From Emticicia sp. 21SJ11W-3 (GTDB lineage: Bacteria > Bacteroidota > Bacteroidia > Cytophagales > Spirosomataceae): a DNA stretch of 64,000 nt. Under the pieces are notes generated by a model. The model was not told the DNA's origin. It saw only the letters and a list, made by a program, of their open reading frames with translations, and made no database searches. The DNA lies in NCBI RefSeq assembly GCF_024138715.1, contig NZ_CP092074.1, positions 434,001 through 498,000 on the forward strand, read 5' to 3'. This document shows, one piece after another, positions 33,490-42,881 of this stretch. The translations under genes were made by a program, and so were the position numbers. Position 1 is the first letter of the stretch. Each line of letters opens with the position of its first letter.

Positions 33490-34059
33490 TTAATTTTGTC
33501 CGTCTTTGGTGTTTTTTAATGCTAACAACGCTTTCCAGCGTGGGTCAATGTCTTCCTCTGTTTTTACTTCTTCCTCAGCGATTTCACCTGTTGAATAGAT
33601 AAATCTATCGTCATCATCTTCTTCATCTCTGAACCGCGGGTGTAGCTTTTTCATAGGAAGCGAAACCGCAATAAAGTCATAAATATGCTGTGCAAGGTTG
33701 ACGGTGGCGGTATTCATCGGAATCATCTCCAGCTCGTCGGTTATTTCTTCGTGCCTGTCTCCAAACTTAAAGATATACTTTTCTTCTAATTGCACAGGTT
33801 CATCAAATAGCTCAAGGCTTCTGTCGCAGACAAGCTCAATCTGTCCTTCTATTTTAAAAAACAGCTGAATCATGGTTGAGTTTTTATCAAGCAGAACATG
33901 GGCTTTAAAGTGCCCTGATTGTATAATATCCTGCTCAAAAAACTCAAAAAATTCATCGGCTCCCTCAAATTCGTAATTATAACGTTTATTTTCGAGACCC
34001 TGAATGTGAATGTCATATTTTGATAATACCTTGCTCACGTTTTCACAGAAAGGTTGCAA
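33490..34059 (-). CDS. YceD/DUF177 family protein
   Basis: This 189-residue protein is the usual partner of rpmF and is linked to 23S rRNA accumulation or processing in other organisms. The central region has IEGQIELVCDRSLELFDEPVQLEEKYIFKFG, the DUF177 motif in which a CxxC pair is reduced to CDRS (second Cys replaced by Ser). An acidic tail (DEEDDDD near residue 144) follows. The start is at an ATG-class codon at 34059; the first 12 residues are less certain. It is divergent from the PAP2 gene by 41 bases. Confidence 0.88.
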   Translation of the reverse strand: MQPFCENVSKVLSKYDIHIQGLENKRYNYEFEGADEFFEFFEQDIIQSGHFKAHVLLDKNSTMIQLFFKIEGQIELVCDRSLELFDEPVQLEEKYIFKFGDRHEEITDELEMIPMNTATVNLAQHIYDFIAVSLPMKKLHPRFRDEEDDDDRFIYSTGEIAEEEVKTEEDIDPRWKALLALKNTKDGQN

Positions 34060-34100
34060 ATTTACTGCTAATTTTGGAATTAAGAAAGTTTTTATACAAA

Positions 34101-34748
34101 ATGCTTAAAATTCTTAGAAATCACCGTTGGTTTTTTATCATATTTTTCATCTGGCTGGTAATTCTGGCAAGTTTACAGATTGTCTGGTCGCCTGCCGAAT
34201 TGATGTTTTTTGTAAACCGGCATAACAGCCCGCTGCTTGACACCCTGTTTGGTTACATCACCCTGTTGGGCGAAGACGGCTTCTGGCTTATACCGCTGGC
34301 TGTTTATCTGTATCAGTGGTTAATGAGAAAAGAAAATGTAAAAAACCAGGCAATAATGCTCATAATTATTTGGATTACCAAGGGCCTGGTATCAGTTATT
34401 ATGAAAAATGCGTTTAATCTGCCCAGGCCGATGGAGGTTTATGAGCATAGCGGCCGGGTTATACATGTAGTTGAAGGCCTGGAAATACACCATTGGCAGA
34501 GTTTTCCGTCGGGCCATACTTTTACGGCTTTTGCCTTTGCCTGTTATTTTATACTGGTAGCCAGAAACAACTTCTGGGGCTTTTTGTGGTTGGGCCTGGC
34601 AATGCTGGTAGGATATTCGAGGGTCTATTTGTTTCAGCATTTCCCGAGAGATGTTTTTGCAGGCAGTGTTCTGGGTGTTGCCGTGCCAGTTGGGCTTGTG
34701 CTCTTGTTTGATAAAATGAAATGGCCGGCCAGCAAAGCCAATGGCTGA
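34101..34748 (+). CDS. PAP2 family phosphatase
   Basis: The ATG at 34101 gives 215 residues; the open frame begins upstream at 34020 inside the YceD gene. Six membrane helices are visible. The three PAP2 active-site motifs are KNAFNLPRP, SFPSGHT and YSRVYLFQHFPRDVFAGS (K-x6-RP, PSGH, SR-x5-H-x3-D). Enzymes of this kind dephosphorylate undecaprenyl diphosphate, phosphatidate or lipid A. Its stop is only 6 bases from the convergent rsgA stop with no visible terminator. Confidence 0.92.
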   Translation: MLKILRNHRWFFIIFFIWLVILASLQIVWSPAELMFFVNRHNSPLLDTLFGYITLLGEDGFWLIPLAVYLYQWLMRKENVKNQAIMLIIIWITKGLVSVIMKNAFNLPRPMEVYEHSGRVIHVVEGLEIHHWQSFPSGHTFTAFAFACYFILVARNNFWGFLWLGLAMLVGYSRVYLFQHFPRDVFAGSVLGVAVPVGLVLLFDKMKWPASKANG

Positions 34749-34754
34749 CACCTG

Positions 34755-35687
34755 TTATTTTCTGTTATCTTCACCCAGCACCATGCTCAGGTAGCTGTTA
34801 TAGCGGCTTTCGGCAATGGTGCCTTCAATAACTGCATCCTTCACGGCGCACTTGGGTTCGTCAATGTGCAGGCAGTTATGAAAGCGGCATTTGCCCAGCT
34901 TTTCTCGCATTTCAGGAAAGTAATGGCTTATTTCTTCTTTCTCCATATCTGCCAGGCCTAGTTCTTTGATGCCGGGCGAGTCAATAATAAAGGTGTCCGG
35001 GCTAATCTCAAACATTTCGGCAAATGTAGTGGTGTGTACCCCTTTATTGGCAAAGGTTGATATTTCTGAAGTACGCAAATCTAAATCGGGGGCAATGGCG
35101 TTAATTAAGGTGGACTTCCCGACACCCGAATGCCCGGATAACAAAGATACTTTGCCATTCAGTAAATTGCGGAAGGTGTCAACGCCAATATTATTGGTGG
35201 CCGAGGTAAACACACATTGGTAGCCGAGGCTTTCGTATAGATTGGCCAGTTCTTCCTGGTAAGCAATGGCTTCATCAACCAGAATGTCCAGCTTATTAAA
35301 TACCAGAATGGTAGGAATACGGAACGATTCGGCAGTAACCAGAAAGCGGTCAATAAAGCCCAGTGATGTTCGTGGAAAAGTCAGCGTGGCAATCAGTATA
35401 GCCTGATCAAGATTGGTGGCAATCAGATGGCCATGAGCCGTTTTATGCACCGACTGCCTGATAATATAGTTTTCGCGGGCGAGTATGTCGTATATAATAC
35501 CGGTGTTTTCAGTTTCGCTTTCCAGGTCAAAAGCCACTTTGTCGCCGACTGCAATAGGGTTGGTTACTTTTAAATCCTTGATTTTAAACTTCCCCTTTAG
35601 ACGACATTGCAAAATATTGCCCTGCTCGGTACGTACCTCGTACCAAGAGCCAGTAGAACGCATCACTAAACCTATATTCCGGCTCAA
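34755..35687 (-). CDS. rsgA: Ribosome small-subunit GTPase RsgA
   Basis: RsgA is a circularly permuted GTPase in 30S maturation. An OB domain opens the protein (STGSWYEVRTEQGNILQCRLKGKFK), followed by G4 FNKLD and then G1 GHSGVGKSTLIN, G2 GVHTTTFAEM and G3 DSPGIKELG. The C-terminal zinc domain has CRFHNCLH...PKCAVKDAV. 310 residues start at a TTG at 35687; an internal ATG at 35663 is the alternative, but it would trim the first strand. Confidence 0.96.
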   Translation of the reverse strand: MSRNIGLVMRSTGSWYEVRTEQGNILQCRLKGKFKIKDLKVTNPIAVGDKVAFDLESETENTGIIYDILARENYIIRQSVHKTAHGHLIATNLDQAILIATLTFPRTSLGFIDRFLVTAESFRIPTILVFNKLDILVDEAIAYQEELANLYESLGYQCVFTSATNNIGVDTFRNLLNGKVSLLSGHSGVGKSTLINAIAPDLDLRTSEISTFANKGVHTTTFAEMFEISPDTFIIDSPGIKELGLADMEKEEISHYFPEMREKLGKCRFHNCLHIDEPKCAVKDAVIEGTIAESRYNSYLSMVLGEDNRK

Positions 35688-36011
35688 TATTTTTTTTCGT
35701 TTAAAGTCTGAAAATGATAATTTACTCTAATCAAAACTTAAATTAATCTTAAAAAGTGCCAGTCATCTTATTTTTAAAGCAAAGGTACTGAACCATTTAT
35801 GCCCTAAATGACCGGTAAACCTATAAAATTTACAATTGTTGGCCCAAGGGTGCCGGTACTGTTCAAAAGCCTGAAAGGCCGCTGTGGCAGCTGCATAGCA
35901 GCCTTTAAATAAATTTTTAAGATTTTTTTAAGTATCGGGCAACGTTTTGTGCAATTTTTTCGTTTATAGGTTATAGAACATCTAATATTTACTAATTATC
36001 TGGTACCACCA
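35688..36011. other. Intergenic region upstream of the 37-residue peptide gene
   Basis: No gene is visible in the 324 bases. A 12-bp stem with one mismatch (arms 35874-35885 and 35895-35906, left arm starting AAAGGC and right arm ending GCCTTT) is the only obvious structure, followed by AAATAAATTTTTAAG. The rsgA promoter must lie near 35690. Confidence 0.4.
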
Positions 36012-36125
36012 ATGAAAAAGGGAGTTTTATTCGGATTAGCCGCTGTAGCCGTAGGAGTTGTAGTTTATTCTTTAGCCAAGAAAACCAAACCAACATTACC
36101 GTATTACAGACCCAATGTAAGATAA
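36012..36125 (+). CDS. Putative 37-residue single-span membrane peptide
   Basis: ATG at 36012 opens a 37-codon frame ending TAA at 36123-36125. It begins MKKGVLFGLAAVAVGVVVYS, a basic N-terminus followed by a hydrophobic, Gly/Ala/Val-rich helix (about residues 4-21). A basic, Pro/Tyr-rich tail AKKTKPTLPYYRPNVR follows. Such YtxH-like or small stress membrane peptides are common. A hairpin with T-rich tail lies 43 bases downstream. The composition is much more protein-like than random sequence, but there is no homology evidence. Confidence 0.5.
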   Translation: MKKGVLFGLAAVAVGVVVYSLAKKTKPTLPYYRPNVR

Positions 36126-36167
36126 TTTTGTGCATGCCCGTTAGCCAAAACCATTTTACAGTTTCTC

Positions 36168-36218
36168 AAGATTCTTAGTGATTGTCCGGCCTCAGAACCG
36201 GGTACTGCTGAGAATCTT
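36168..36218 (+). terminator. Possible terminator after the 37-residue peptide gene
   Basis: AAGATTCTTAG (36168-36178) pairs with CTGAGAATCTT (36208-36218) with one G.U, followed by TTCATTT. The 29-nt loop is long, so it is only a candidate. Confidence 0.35.
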
Positions 36219-36245
36219 TTCATTTCTGGTCAGGCAGTACCCATT

Positions 36246-37226
36246 TTATGCATGGTGTTTCAGATACTCGTTTTGCAGTTTCTGTTTTTCAATAGGCATA
36301 ACACCTACGTACTCACAAACCAGACCGCCGCCCAGGTTTGATAACTCGGCAATTGTTCGGGGCGGCAGGTTTAAGCCCAGGCAAATAGCGGCAATACTTA
36401 CAACGGTATCGCCAGCCCCTGAAACGTCAGTGATGCTCCTGCGATGCGCCGGTAAATGGTGTATTTCGTTTTCAAAATCAATGAAAACGCCCCTTTCAGA
36501 GAGTGTCAGAAAAATACCATTTACCCCCAGTGCATTTTTGGCTTCGGCTACTACTGCTTTCACTTCATCCAGGTTATCGGCATCAAAATCTATCTTCAGG
36601 CCTTCTTTCAGTTCTTTCAGGTTGGGTTTAAACAAGTCGGCACCTTTATAGTACTTAAAGTTTCGTTTTTTAGGGTCTACAATGGTGGGTACTTTATGTT
36701 GTCTGGCAAACGCCACTATTTCCTGAATGCTCTGTTCGTCAAGCACGCCTTTGTCATAATCTTCAAATATTACAACCTGGCAGGTAGGTATCAGCGATTT
36801 GGCTTTTTCAATCAGCTGGCTGCGTTCTTCGGCGTTAATAACGGAGTCCATCTCTGAATCGATCCTGACCACATGCTGCGAGCCCGCCAGAATCCTTTGT
36901 TTAATAGTGGTTATCCGGTTGCTGCTCTGGATGATTCCATCCGTAGGCAACTGGTTTGAAGCCAGCAGCTCTATTAATTCTTTGGCTTCGGCATCTTTAC
37001 CAACCACCGAGCATAAGACAGGGGTAGCGCCCAGAGACTTGATGTTCATGGCCACGTTTCCGGCTCCTCCGAGCCTTATTTCCTTTTGCTTTACGGTTAC
37101 TACGGGTATGGGCGCTTCGGGCGAAATTCTGTCAACTTTTCCGAAAATATAAGAATCAATCATTACGTCGCCAATAATCAGGACGCGAAGATTATTAAAA
37201 GAATCAAAAATCTGATTTACATTCAT
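36246..37226 (-). CDS. PfkB-family heptose 7-phosphate kinase (RfaE1/HldE N-terminal domain type)
   Basis: This 326-residue ribokinase-fold enzyme shows LIIGDVMIDSYIFGKVDRISPEAPIPVV, the RfaE/HldE N-terminal signature. RLGGAGNVAMN, FEDYDKGVL, DPKKRNF..Y and the catalytic DVSGAGDTVVS (Asp base, anion hole) follow. It phosphorylates D-glycero-D-manno-heptose-7-phosphate in LPS core precursor synthesis. It lacks the HldE nucleotidyltransferase domain, so it is the split form; no nucleotidyltransferase gene is adjacent. Confidence 0.88.
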   Translation of the reverse strand: MNVNQIFDSFNNLRVLIIGDVMIDSYIFGKVDRISPEAPIPVVTVKQKEIRLGGAGNVAMNIKSLGATPVLCSVVGKDAEAKELIELLASNQLPTDGIIQSSNRITTIKQRILAGSQHVVRIDSEMDSVINAEERSQLIEKAKSLIPTCQVVIFEDYDKGVLDEQSIQEIVAFARQHKVPTIVDPKKRNFKYYKGADLFKPNLKELKEGLKIDFDADNLDEVKAVVAEAKNALGVNGIFLTLSERGVFIDFENEIHHLPAHRRSITDVSGAGDTVVSIAAICLGLNLPPRTIAELSNLGGGLVCEYVGVMPIEKQKLQNEYLKHHA

Positions 37227-37445
37227 TCAAAAAAGTATTTGTTGTGTTCTAATGCCTCGTTTACAATGCAGGTCGCTTTTTTGGAGTTACAAAACTAAGG
37301 AATTTAACAGGATTTTTAAAAAAATCATACATTTTGGGCAATAGATTGCGTTATTTGTAAGTGAAAATTGCAGGCTTTTGATTAAGCGGTATTTATCTGC
37401 CCCTTGCAAAAGCGCACATTTATAATACCCACTACAAACAACATT

Positions 37446-39068
37446 ATGCGTTCTTTAGCCTTTTTACTTGCTGTTTCTTCTTTTTTTGCCGTCAAAGCAC
37501 AAACACTTGAACAACTGGGAACAGCTATCAATTCTGAGTATAACGAGTTAAGTCCGGTCATATCGCCTGATGATAAAACACTGTATTTTGTGCGGGTGAG
37601 CCACCCATCTAATACGTTCGGAACCAAAGGCAGCAACGATGTATGGTATTCTGAAAAACGAGACGATGGCAACTGGACGATGGCGCGCCGTATGCCCAAT
37701 TCTATTAATAAAGACCAATACAACAGCTTGTTCAGTATTACACCCGACGGTAACAAGATTCTGATTTCAGGCGTGTATCATAACGGGCGAAGAGATAATG
37801 CAGTGGGGATATCGATGTGCAAAAGAACCAAAACCGGCTGGTCGGAACCCGAAGAGGTGGTTATTCCGAAGCTGGCCGATGTATGTAAAGGACAATATCT
37901 GGCAGCCTGTTTGTCAAACGACGGAAAAACACTGATACTGGCTTTTAGCGAAAAGAAGAATTCGCAGGAAGATAACCTCTACGTGTCTTTTCTTTCAAGA
38001 GACGGCAAGTGGTCTAAACCTGAAAGCCTTGGGGGAGACATCAACACAAGCAGCACAGAAACTACGCCTTTTCTGGCTTCAGACAATTATACGCTATACT
38101 TTGCCACCGATCGTAAAGATGGCTATGGCGGAACCGACATTTGGGTGTCGAAACGATTGGACAGAAGCTGGAAGCGCTGGTCGAAGCCGGTAAATATGGG
38201 TAATAAAATAAACTCTGATGCCAACGAGTATTCATTTTCAGTAGGGGCATCGGGCGAATATGCCTATGTGAGTACCAAGAAAAACTCTTTGGGCAAAGGC
38301 GACATAGTGAGGTTTAAGCTGAGAGAAGAAAAGAAAGAAGCACCTGTAATGGCCTCGGCATTGCAAACGTCACGGTCTGAAGAACAAAAGAACCTGGACA
38401 ATGGCGGAACACCGATTGACGCCAAAAGCCTGGCTCCTTCGCCTGTGGTGGTTATCAGTGGCAGGGTGGTTGATAACAGAACAGGCAAACCAGTGCCTGA
38501 CGCTAAAATTGTTTATCAGGCATTACCTGATGGAGAAGACGGAGAAGCCTTTACTAATCCGGTTACCGGCGAATATAAAATTGTATTGCCTTACGGCGCC
38601 AAATATAGCTACAGGGCCGAAGCCAAAGATTTTATCAGTATCGAGAAAGGAATTGACCTGACGCAAATCAGGGAATACAAGGAGTTAAAAAACGAGACAC
38701 TTCGTATTGCTGCCATTGAAGTGGGTATTGATATTCCGCTCAATAATATCTTCTTTGAATACGCGAAGGCTAATTTACGCCCTGATTCGTATCCTGAGCT
38801 GGACAGAATGGTAGAAACGCTTCAAAGGAACCCGAATCTGGTGATTGAGATTCAGGGGCATACCGATAACGTGGGGTCGAACGAGAGTAACCTCAAGTTA
38901 TCGCAGGATAGGGCAGAGGCCGTAAGGAAATATCTGGTTTCAAAGAAAATCAATCCTGAAAGAGTAAGCAGCATTGGCTACGGTGAAACACGCCCGATTG
39001 CCCCCAATGATACCGATGAGGGGAAAGCTTTAAACCGCAGGGTGCAAATGGCTATTGTGCGGAAGTAA
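37446..39068 (+). CDS. PD40/carboxypeptidase-regulatory-like/OmpA outer membrane protein
   Basis: The ATG at 37446 gives 540 residues with a signal peptide (MRSLAFLLAVSSFFAVKAQ); an upstream frame start at 37404 is not needed. Residues about 25-280 contain PD40 (WD40-like) blades: SPVISPDDKTLYFVR, FSITPDGNKILISG, ACLSNDGKTLILAF, PFLASDNYTLYFATDRKDGYGGTDIWVS. A carboxypeptidase-regulatory-like beta sandwich (VISGRVVDNRTGKPVPDAKI, about 345-430) follows. The C-terminal OmpA domain has IQGHTDNVGS and NRRVQMAIV. This arrangement is frequent in Bacteroidota, including T9SS accessory PorE-like proteins; no further assignment is possible. Confidence 0.88.
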   Translation: MRSLAFLLAVSSFFAVKAQTLEQLGTAINSEYNELSPVISPDDKTLYFVRVSHPSNTFGTKGSNDVWYSEKRDDGNWTMARRMPNSINKDQYNSLFSITPDGNKILISGVYHNGRRDNAVGISMCKRTKTGWSEPEEVVIPKLADVCKGQYLAACLSNDGKTLILAFSEKKNSQEDNLYVSFLSRDGKWSKPESLGGDINTSSTETTPFLASDNYTLYFATDRKDGYGGTDIWVSKRLDRSWKRWSKPVNMGNKINSDANEYSFSVGASGEYAYVSTKKNSLGKGDIVRFKLREEKKEAPVMASALQTSRSEEQKNLDNGGTPIDAKSLAPSPVVVISGRVVDNRTGKPVPDAKIVYQALPDGEDGEAFTNPVTGEYKIVLPYGAKYSYRAEAKDFISIEKGIDLTQIREYKELKNETLRIAAIEVGIDIPLNNIFFEYAKANLRPDSYPELDRMVETLQRNPNLVIEIQGHTDNVGSNESNLKLSQDRAEAVRKYLVSKKINPERVSSIGYGETRPIAPNDTDEGKALNRRVQMAIVRK

Positions 39069-39216
39069 ATTTTTCTGAACTTTGATTTAACAGATTTAAT
39101 GATTACCCAGACTTTTGAATGACTGAGTATCAATTTGATTAAATTTATAAAATCGAATAGTAGTCAATTCTAAACCGGAATCAAAAAAATCAGACTAATC
39201 AGCGTTCAAGACCTAA

Positions 39217-40056
39217 CTACAATATCACGGTTCTGTTGCCATAAATAAAAACCCTGTCGTTAAACACCAGTTTCAGTGCCTGGGTTAGTACCGATTTCTC
39301 TACTTCCTTGCCGTCGCGTGCCATGTCCTGGTAAGTATAGCGATGGTTTACTTCTTTGATGTTCTGGGCAATGATGGGTCCCTCGTCCAGATTATTGTTC
39401 ACAAAGTGGGCCGTAGCGCCAATAATTTTTACACCGCGTTCGTAGGCCTGGCGGTATGGGTTAGCGCCTATAAAGGCAGGTAAAAACGAATGATGGATGT
39501 TAACAATCTTATTGGGGTAATGCGAAACAAACTCAGGCGATAAAATACGCATATATTTGGCCAGCACCACAAATTCGGGTTTGTAGATTTCCAGCGTTCT
39601 TAAAAGCGCCTCTTCGTGTTCTTCACGGGTTTTATGCTCGTGGCTTACAAAATGAAACGGAATACCAAATTTGCTGGCCAGAGGTTGCAGAAGATTATAA
39701 TTGCTTACCACTGCTATAATGTTGGCATCAAGCTCATCGAAATTATAACGTATCAGTAAGTCAGACAGGCAATGGTGTTCTTTGGTACAAAGCACCACTA
39801 TGTCTTTTTTCTTCTTCGGAATTATCCTCAGGTTAATGGCATTCGAAAGAATGTTGTCTCTCAGGTCTTTCAGTACTTTTTCCGGGTTCAGTTCATCAGG
39901 CGCTTCAAATTCAGTGCGCATAAAAAACTGCCTGTCAGGGCTTACGTATTCGTCCTGGGCAAGAATATTGCACTCGTTTTTATATAAGACACTGGTTACA
40001 TGAAAAATAAGCCCTTTGGCATCGGGGCCGTCCATTAAGAGAATATGTTTTACCAT
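39217..40056 (-). CDS. purU: Formyltetrahydrofolate deformylase
   Basis: PurU hydrolyses 10-formyl-THF to formate and THF. The 279 residues have an N-terminal ACT domain (MDGPDAKGLIFHVTSVLYKNECNI), and a formyltransferase domain with FHFVSHEHKTREEHE, VLAKYMRILSPEFV, the active-site NIHHSFLPAFIGANPYRQAYERGVKIIGATAHFV and LDEGPIIAQ. It is followed on the minus strand by no close gene. It starts 49 bases after the ruvX stop and may be in the mazG-ruvX-purU transcript. Confidence 0.95.
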   Translation of the reverse strand: MVKHILLMDGPDAKGLIFHVTSVLYKNECNILAQDEYVSPDRQFFMRTEFEAPDELNPEKVLKDLRDNILSNAINLRIIPKKKKDIVVLCTKEHHCLSDLLIRYNFDELDANIIAVVSNYNLLQPLASKFGIPFHFVSHEHKTREEHEEALLRTLEIYKPEFVVLAKYMRILSPEFVSHYPNKIVNIHHSFLPAFIGANPYRQAYERGVKIIGATAHFVNNNLDEGPIIAQNIKEVNHRYTYQDMARDGKEVEKSVLTQALKLVFNDRVFIYGNRTVIL

Positions 40057-40104
40057 TACTTTACTTTTGCTGTAAACTGATCATTAATAAACGGGCACGT
40101 ATAT

Positions 40105-40512
40105 TTATATGCCCATAAAACTCTGCAATATAATCACGGCACTTATTTTATCCACATTGCCTTTTACTTGTCTGTCCTTTTTTTTCATACCACCGGCAAT
40201 CATGGTTTGCACGGCCATTTTAGACGTGAAACGCTCATCAACCAGATGCACGGGCATAGCCGGAAACTGAATTTTTAACTCTTCAACCAATTTATTTACA
40301 TAAAAGGTGCCGTGGGTATCGTTACCGTCCAGATTTTTGGGCATACCCACCACAAATGCTTCCACTTCTTCTGCAGCGGTGTATTTTTTCAGATAATCAA
40401 TCAGTGTGCCGCTGGGTACTGTTTCCAGCGCCGAGGCAATAATCTTCAGCGGGTCCGTAACGGCCAGGCCTGTGCGTTTGGCGCCGTAATCGATGGCGAG
40501 TATTCTTGGCAA
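40105..40512 (-). CDS. ruvX: Putative pre-16S rRNA nuclease RuvX/YqgF
   Basis: This 135-residue RNase H-like protein starts RILAIDYGAKRTGLAVTDP (catalytic Asp in the first strand), and has VEAFVVGMPKNLDG and HLVDERFTSKMA with the expected acidic residue. YqgF finishes the 5' end of 16S rRNA. It lies 21 bases after mazG on the same strand, suggesting an operon. Confidence 0.95.
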   Translation of the reverse strand: MPRILAIDYGAKRTGLAVTDPLKIIASALETVPSGTLIDYLKKYTAAEEVEAFVVGMPKNLDGNDTHGTFYVNKLVEELKIQFPAMPVHLVDERFTSKMAVQTMIAGGMKKKDRQVKGNVDKISAVIILQSFMGI

Positions 40513-40533
40513 TGGATTCTGTTTTTAAATTAA

Positions 40534-41349
40534 CTACAATTTTTTGGCTTCTTCCCAGAACACGTCCATTTCGGCCAGTGTCATGTCTTTCAGTTGTTTG
40601 CTGGCGTCTTTGGCTTTTTGTTCAAGGTACTGAAAACGCTTGATGAACTTCTTATTAGTACGTTCCAACGCCGTTTCCGGATTCAGGTTGATGAACCGCG
40701 CATAATTTACGAGCGAAAACAACAAATCGCCAAACTCACCCTCGGCCTTTTCGGCATCAATTACCTCCTGCTTTTCGGCATTAAACAATTCCTTAAATTC
40801 CTGCATTTCTTCTTCAACCTTAGCCCACACCTGGCTTTTTTCTTCCCAGTCAAAGCCCACACCTCTTGCTTTTTCCTGTATCCGCATGGCTTTCACCAAT
40901 GCCGGCAATGATTGCGGAACTCCGGACAGTACAGATTTATTGCCTTCTTTTAGCTTTAGTTGCTCCCAGTTCTGTTTTACCTGCTCTTCGTTTTCAACTT
41001 TCACATCGCCATAAATATGCGGGTGGCGGGCTATGAGTTTATCGCAGATGCCATTCAGTACATCAGCTATGTCAAAATCTCCGGTTTCAGAGCCAATTCT
41101 GGCGTAAAACACCAGGTGAAGCATGATGTCGCCCAGCTCTTTTTTTACCTCCGTAAGATCCTTCTCCAGAATGGCGTCTGACAGCTCATAAGTTTCTTCA
41201 ATCGTCAGATGACGCAGGGTGTCCATCGTCTGTTTTTTATCCCAGGGGCATTGCTCGCGCAGTTCATCCATGATGGTCAGCAGGCGGTCAAAGGCCATGA
41301 GTTTTTCCATACGCTCCTGAGGAAATACTAAAGGAAGTTTATTACTCAT
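40534..41349 (-). CDS. mazG: Nucleoside triphosphate pyrophosphohydrolase MazG
   Basis: MazG hydrolyses house-cleaning NTPs to NMP. The 271 residues contain two MazG domains. The first (residues about 20-130) has CPWDKKQTMDTLRHLTIEETYELSDAI and ELGDIMLHLVFYARIG with the EExxE/ExxD metal sites. The second (about 165-240) has EFGDLLFSLVNYARFINLNPETALERTNKKFIKRF. Length is normal for the bacterial tandem form. Confidence 0.96.
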   Translation of the reverse strand: MSNKLPLVFPQERMEKLMAFDRLLTIMDELREQCPWDKKQTMDTLRHLTIEETYELSDAILEKDLTEVKKELGDIMLHLVFYARIGSETGDFDIADVLNGICDKLIARHPHIYGDVKVENEEQVKQNWEQLKLKEGNKSVLSGVPQSLPALVKAMRIQEKARGVGFDWEEKSQVWAKVEEEMQEFKELFNAEKQEVIDAEKAEGEFGDLLFSLVNYARFINLNPETALERTNKKFIKRFQYLEQKAKDASKQLKDMTLAEMDVFWEEAKKL

Positions 41350-41451
41350 ATCTCAATTGTTCGAAATTTCTGTAAAGGTCGGTAATAAAAAACAAAAATG
41401 CCACCTGAATTAAACAGAGGGCATAATCAAACGTTGTAATTTGGCTTTCAA

Positions 41452-42111
41452 TTAAGACTTCCATTTAATGGCGCAGCCGATAGGTTTAGTTGTTGTGGTT
41501 ACAACGGGTTTGCCCAGCAGCAGATTGTTTACGGCATCGCTTACGTAGTGCCTGGTTACCAGGGCGGGTTCTTGCGAGTTGTCGTCAATGGCACCGATGT
41601 ACTGAACAACCAGGTGGCCGTTTTCTTTTTTCAATACAAAAGCCTGCGGGGTGCGGGTGGCACCAAAGAGCCTGGTTACAGCCTGTGTGTTATCGTTCAG
41701 GTACGGATACGTATAACCTCTTTCTCTTGCTCTTGCCTGCATATTGGCAAATGAGTCTTCTTCATAGGCTTCAGGGTCGTTAGGGTTAATGGCTATAACG
41801 GGGAAGCCCTGTGCCGCATACTTTCTGTCGATGCTGTTGATACGGTCTTCGTAAGACTTAGAGAATGGGCAATGATTAGAAACAAAAATGATGACAAAGC
41901 CTTTGGCCGACTCAAAATCTTTCAGCGAAACCATTTTACCGTCAATGTTTTTCAGTCTGAAATCAGCCACCTTATCGCCAATACCATAACCGGAGGCTGC
42001 TTTATGTGGTTGGCTGGCCGATTCATGCGCACCGGCCACCGTCTGTATGTTGCTTAATAACAGGTACAGCCCGGTAAGCAGAGTCAGCATCAATCCCGGT
42101 ATCGTTTTCAT
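41452..42111 (-). CDS. Exported thioredoxin-like redoxin (AhpC/TSA family)
   Basis: This 219-residue protein has a signal peptide or membrane anchor at residues 1-25. A thioredoxin fold has DFRLKNIDGKMVSLKDF, FVIIFVSNHCPFSKSYEDRI with Cys81 as probable peroxidatic or redox residue, and PVIAINPNDPEAYEEDS, GATRTPQAFVLKKE. The NHCPFS form is seen in a widespread family of single-Cys redoxins. It may reduce peroxide or protein disulfides in the periplasm. Confidence 0.85.
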   Translation of the reverse strand: MKTIPGLMLTLLTGLYLLLSNIQTVAGAHESASQPHKAASGYGIGDKVADFRLKNIDGKMVSLKDFESAKGFVIIFVSNHCPFSKSYEDRINSIDRKYAAQGFPVIAINPNDPEAYEEDSFANMQARARERGYTYPYLNDNTQAVTRLFGATRTPQAFVLKKENGHLVVQYIGAIDDNSQEPALVTRHYVSDAVNNLLLGKPVVTTTTKPIGCAIKWKS

Positions 42112-42249
42112 ACAATCTGATTCAATAAGTTAGCGTAATTTTTATTGGGCAAACAAATATAGAAAGATTTGGCCGATAAAACACTTTGTTTATAAAATCG
42201 GAATTTTAACGATTATTAGATGCTAAGATTCATGTACCGCATCGGGGTA

Positions 42250-42777
42250 TTAAATATTGCTAAAACCTGCTTTAATGGCTTTATGATGATGCCCTATGTG
42301 GTAGTGCATAAAGTAATAAATTTCACGAATAGTGAGCAGCTTTAAAACCGGATGTTTTATGCAAAGCTCGTCGAGTTCGGTTTCAGTGAAGGTATCCAGG
42401 AAATGTACCAGTGCCTCATGGTGTTTAATAAAGCTGCTCATTAAAACGGCTTTTGAAGGGTTTGCTGGTAGCTCAGGTATAAATGCGCCACGGGCTTTGA
42501 GCCCTGTACCAAGAATGGCCAGATAGCTGGACACTACTTCATCATAACTCATTTGTGGGCGGTCAATTTTACCAAACTGCTCAACCAGCACAGATTGCGG
42601 CAGGGCTAAACCCACATTCAGGGTTTTGGCAGACTGTGTAAGATGCAGTATGTTTTCAGCAATAGACCATTTATCGCCAATGGGTGCAAAGAATTTTTTT
42701 TCGTCAACAGATGCTAATGCCTGTGAAATGGTATTGAAACTAGTGGTAATTGCTTCTTTTAAAGTAGGTTTTGTCAT
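42250..42777 (-). CDS. DinB-like four-helix metal-binding protein
   Basis: This 175-residue cytoplasmic protein is of the DinB/YfiT class. KWSIAENILHLTQSA contains the first conserved His and FIKHHEALVHFLDT follows; YYFMHYHIGHHHKAIK near the C-terminus gives the other His ligands. Such proteins include thiol transferases (bacillithiol, mycothiol) and proteins of unknown role. It is transcribed alone, next to a TetR gene on the same strand, which may or may not control it. Confidence 0.82.
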   Translation of the reverse strand: MTKPTLKEAITTSFNTISQALASVDEKKFFAPIGDKWSIAENILHLTQSAKTLNVGLALPQSVLVEQFGKIDRPQMSYDEVVSSYLAILGTGLKARGAFIPELPANPSKAVLMSSFIKHHEALVHFLDTFTETELDELCIKHPVLKLLTIREIYYFMHYHIGHHHKAIKAGFSNI

Positions 42778-42881
42778 GATTAGTAGATTTGAAATTGCAG
42801 GATGAAATCATGGGGGCCCAAAGCAGGCGCCCCCTGACCTGTTACCTGTTAACGCACTATTAAAATCTTTGTCTTTAAACA

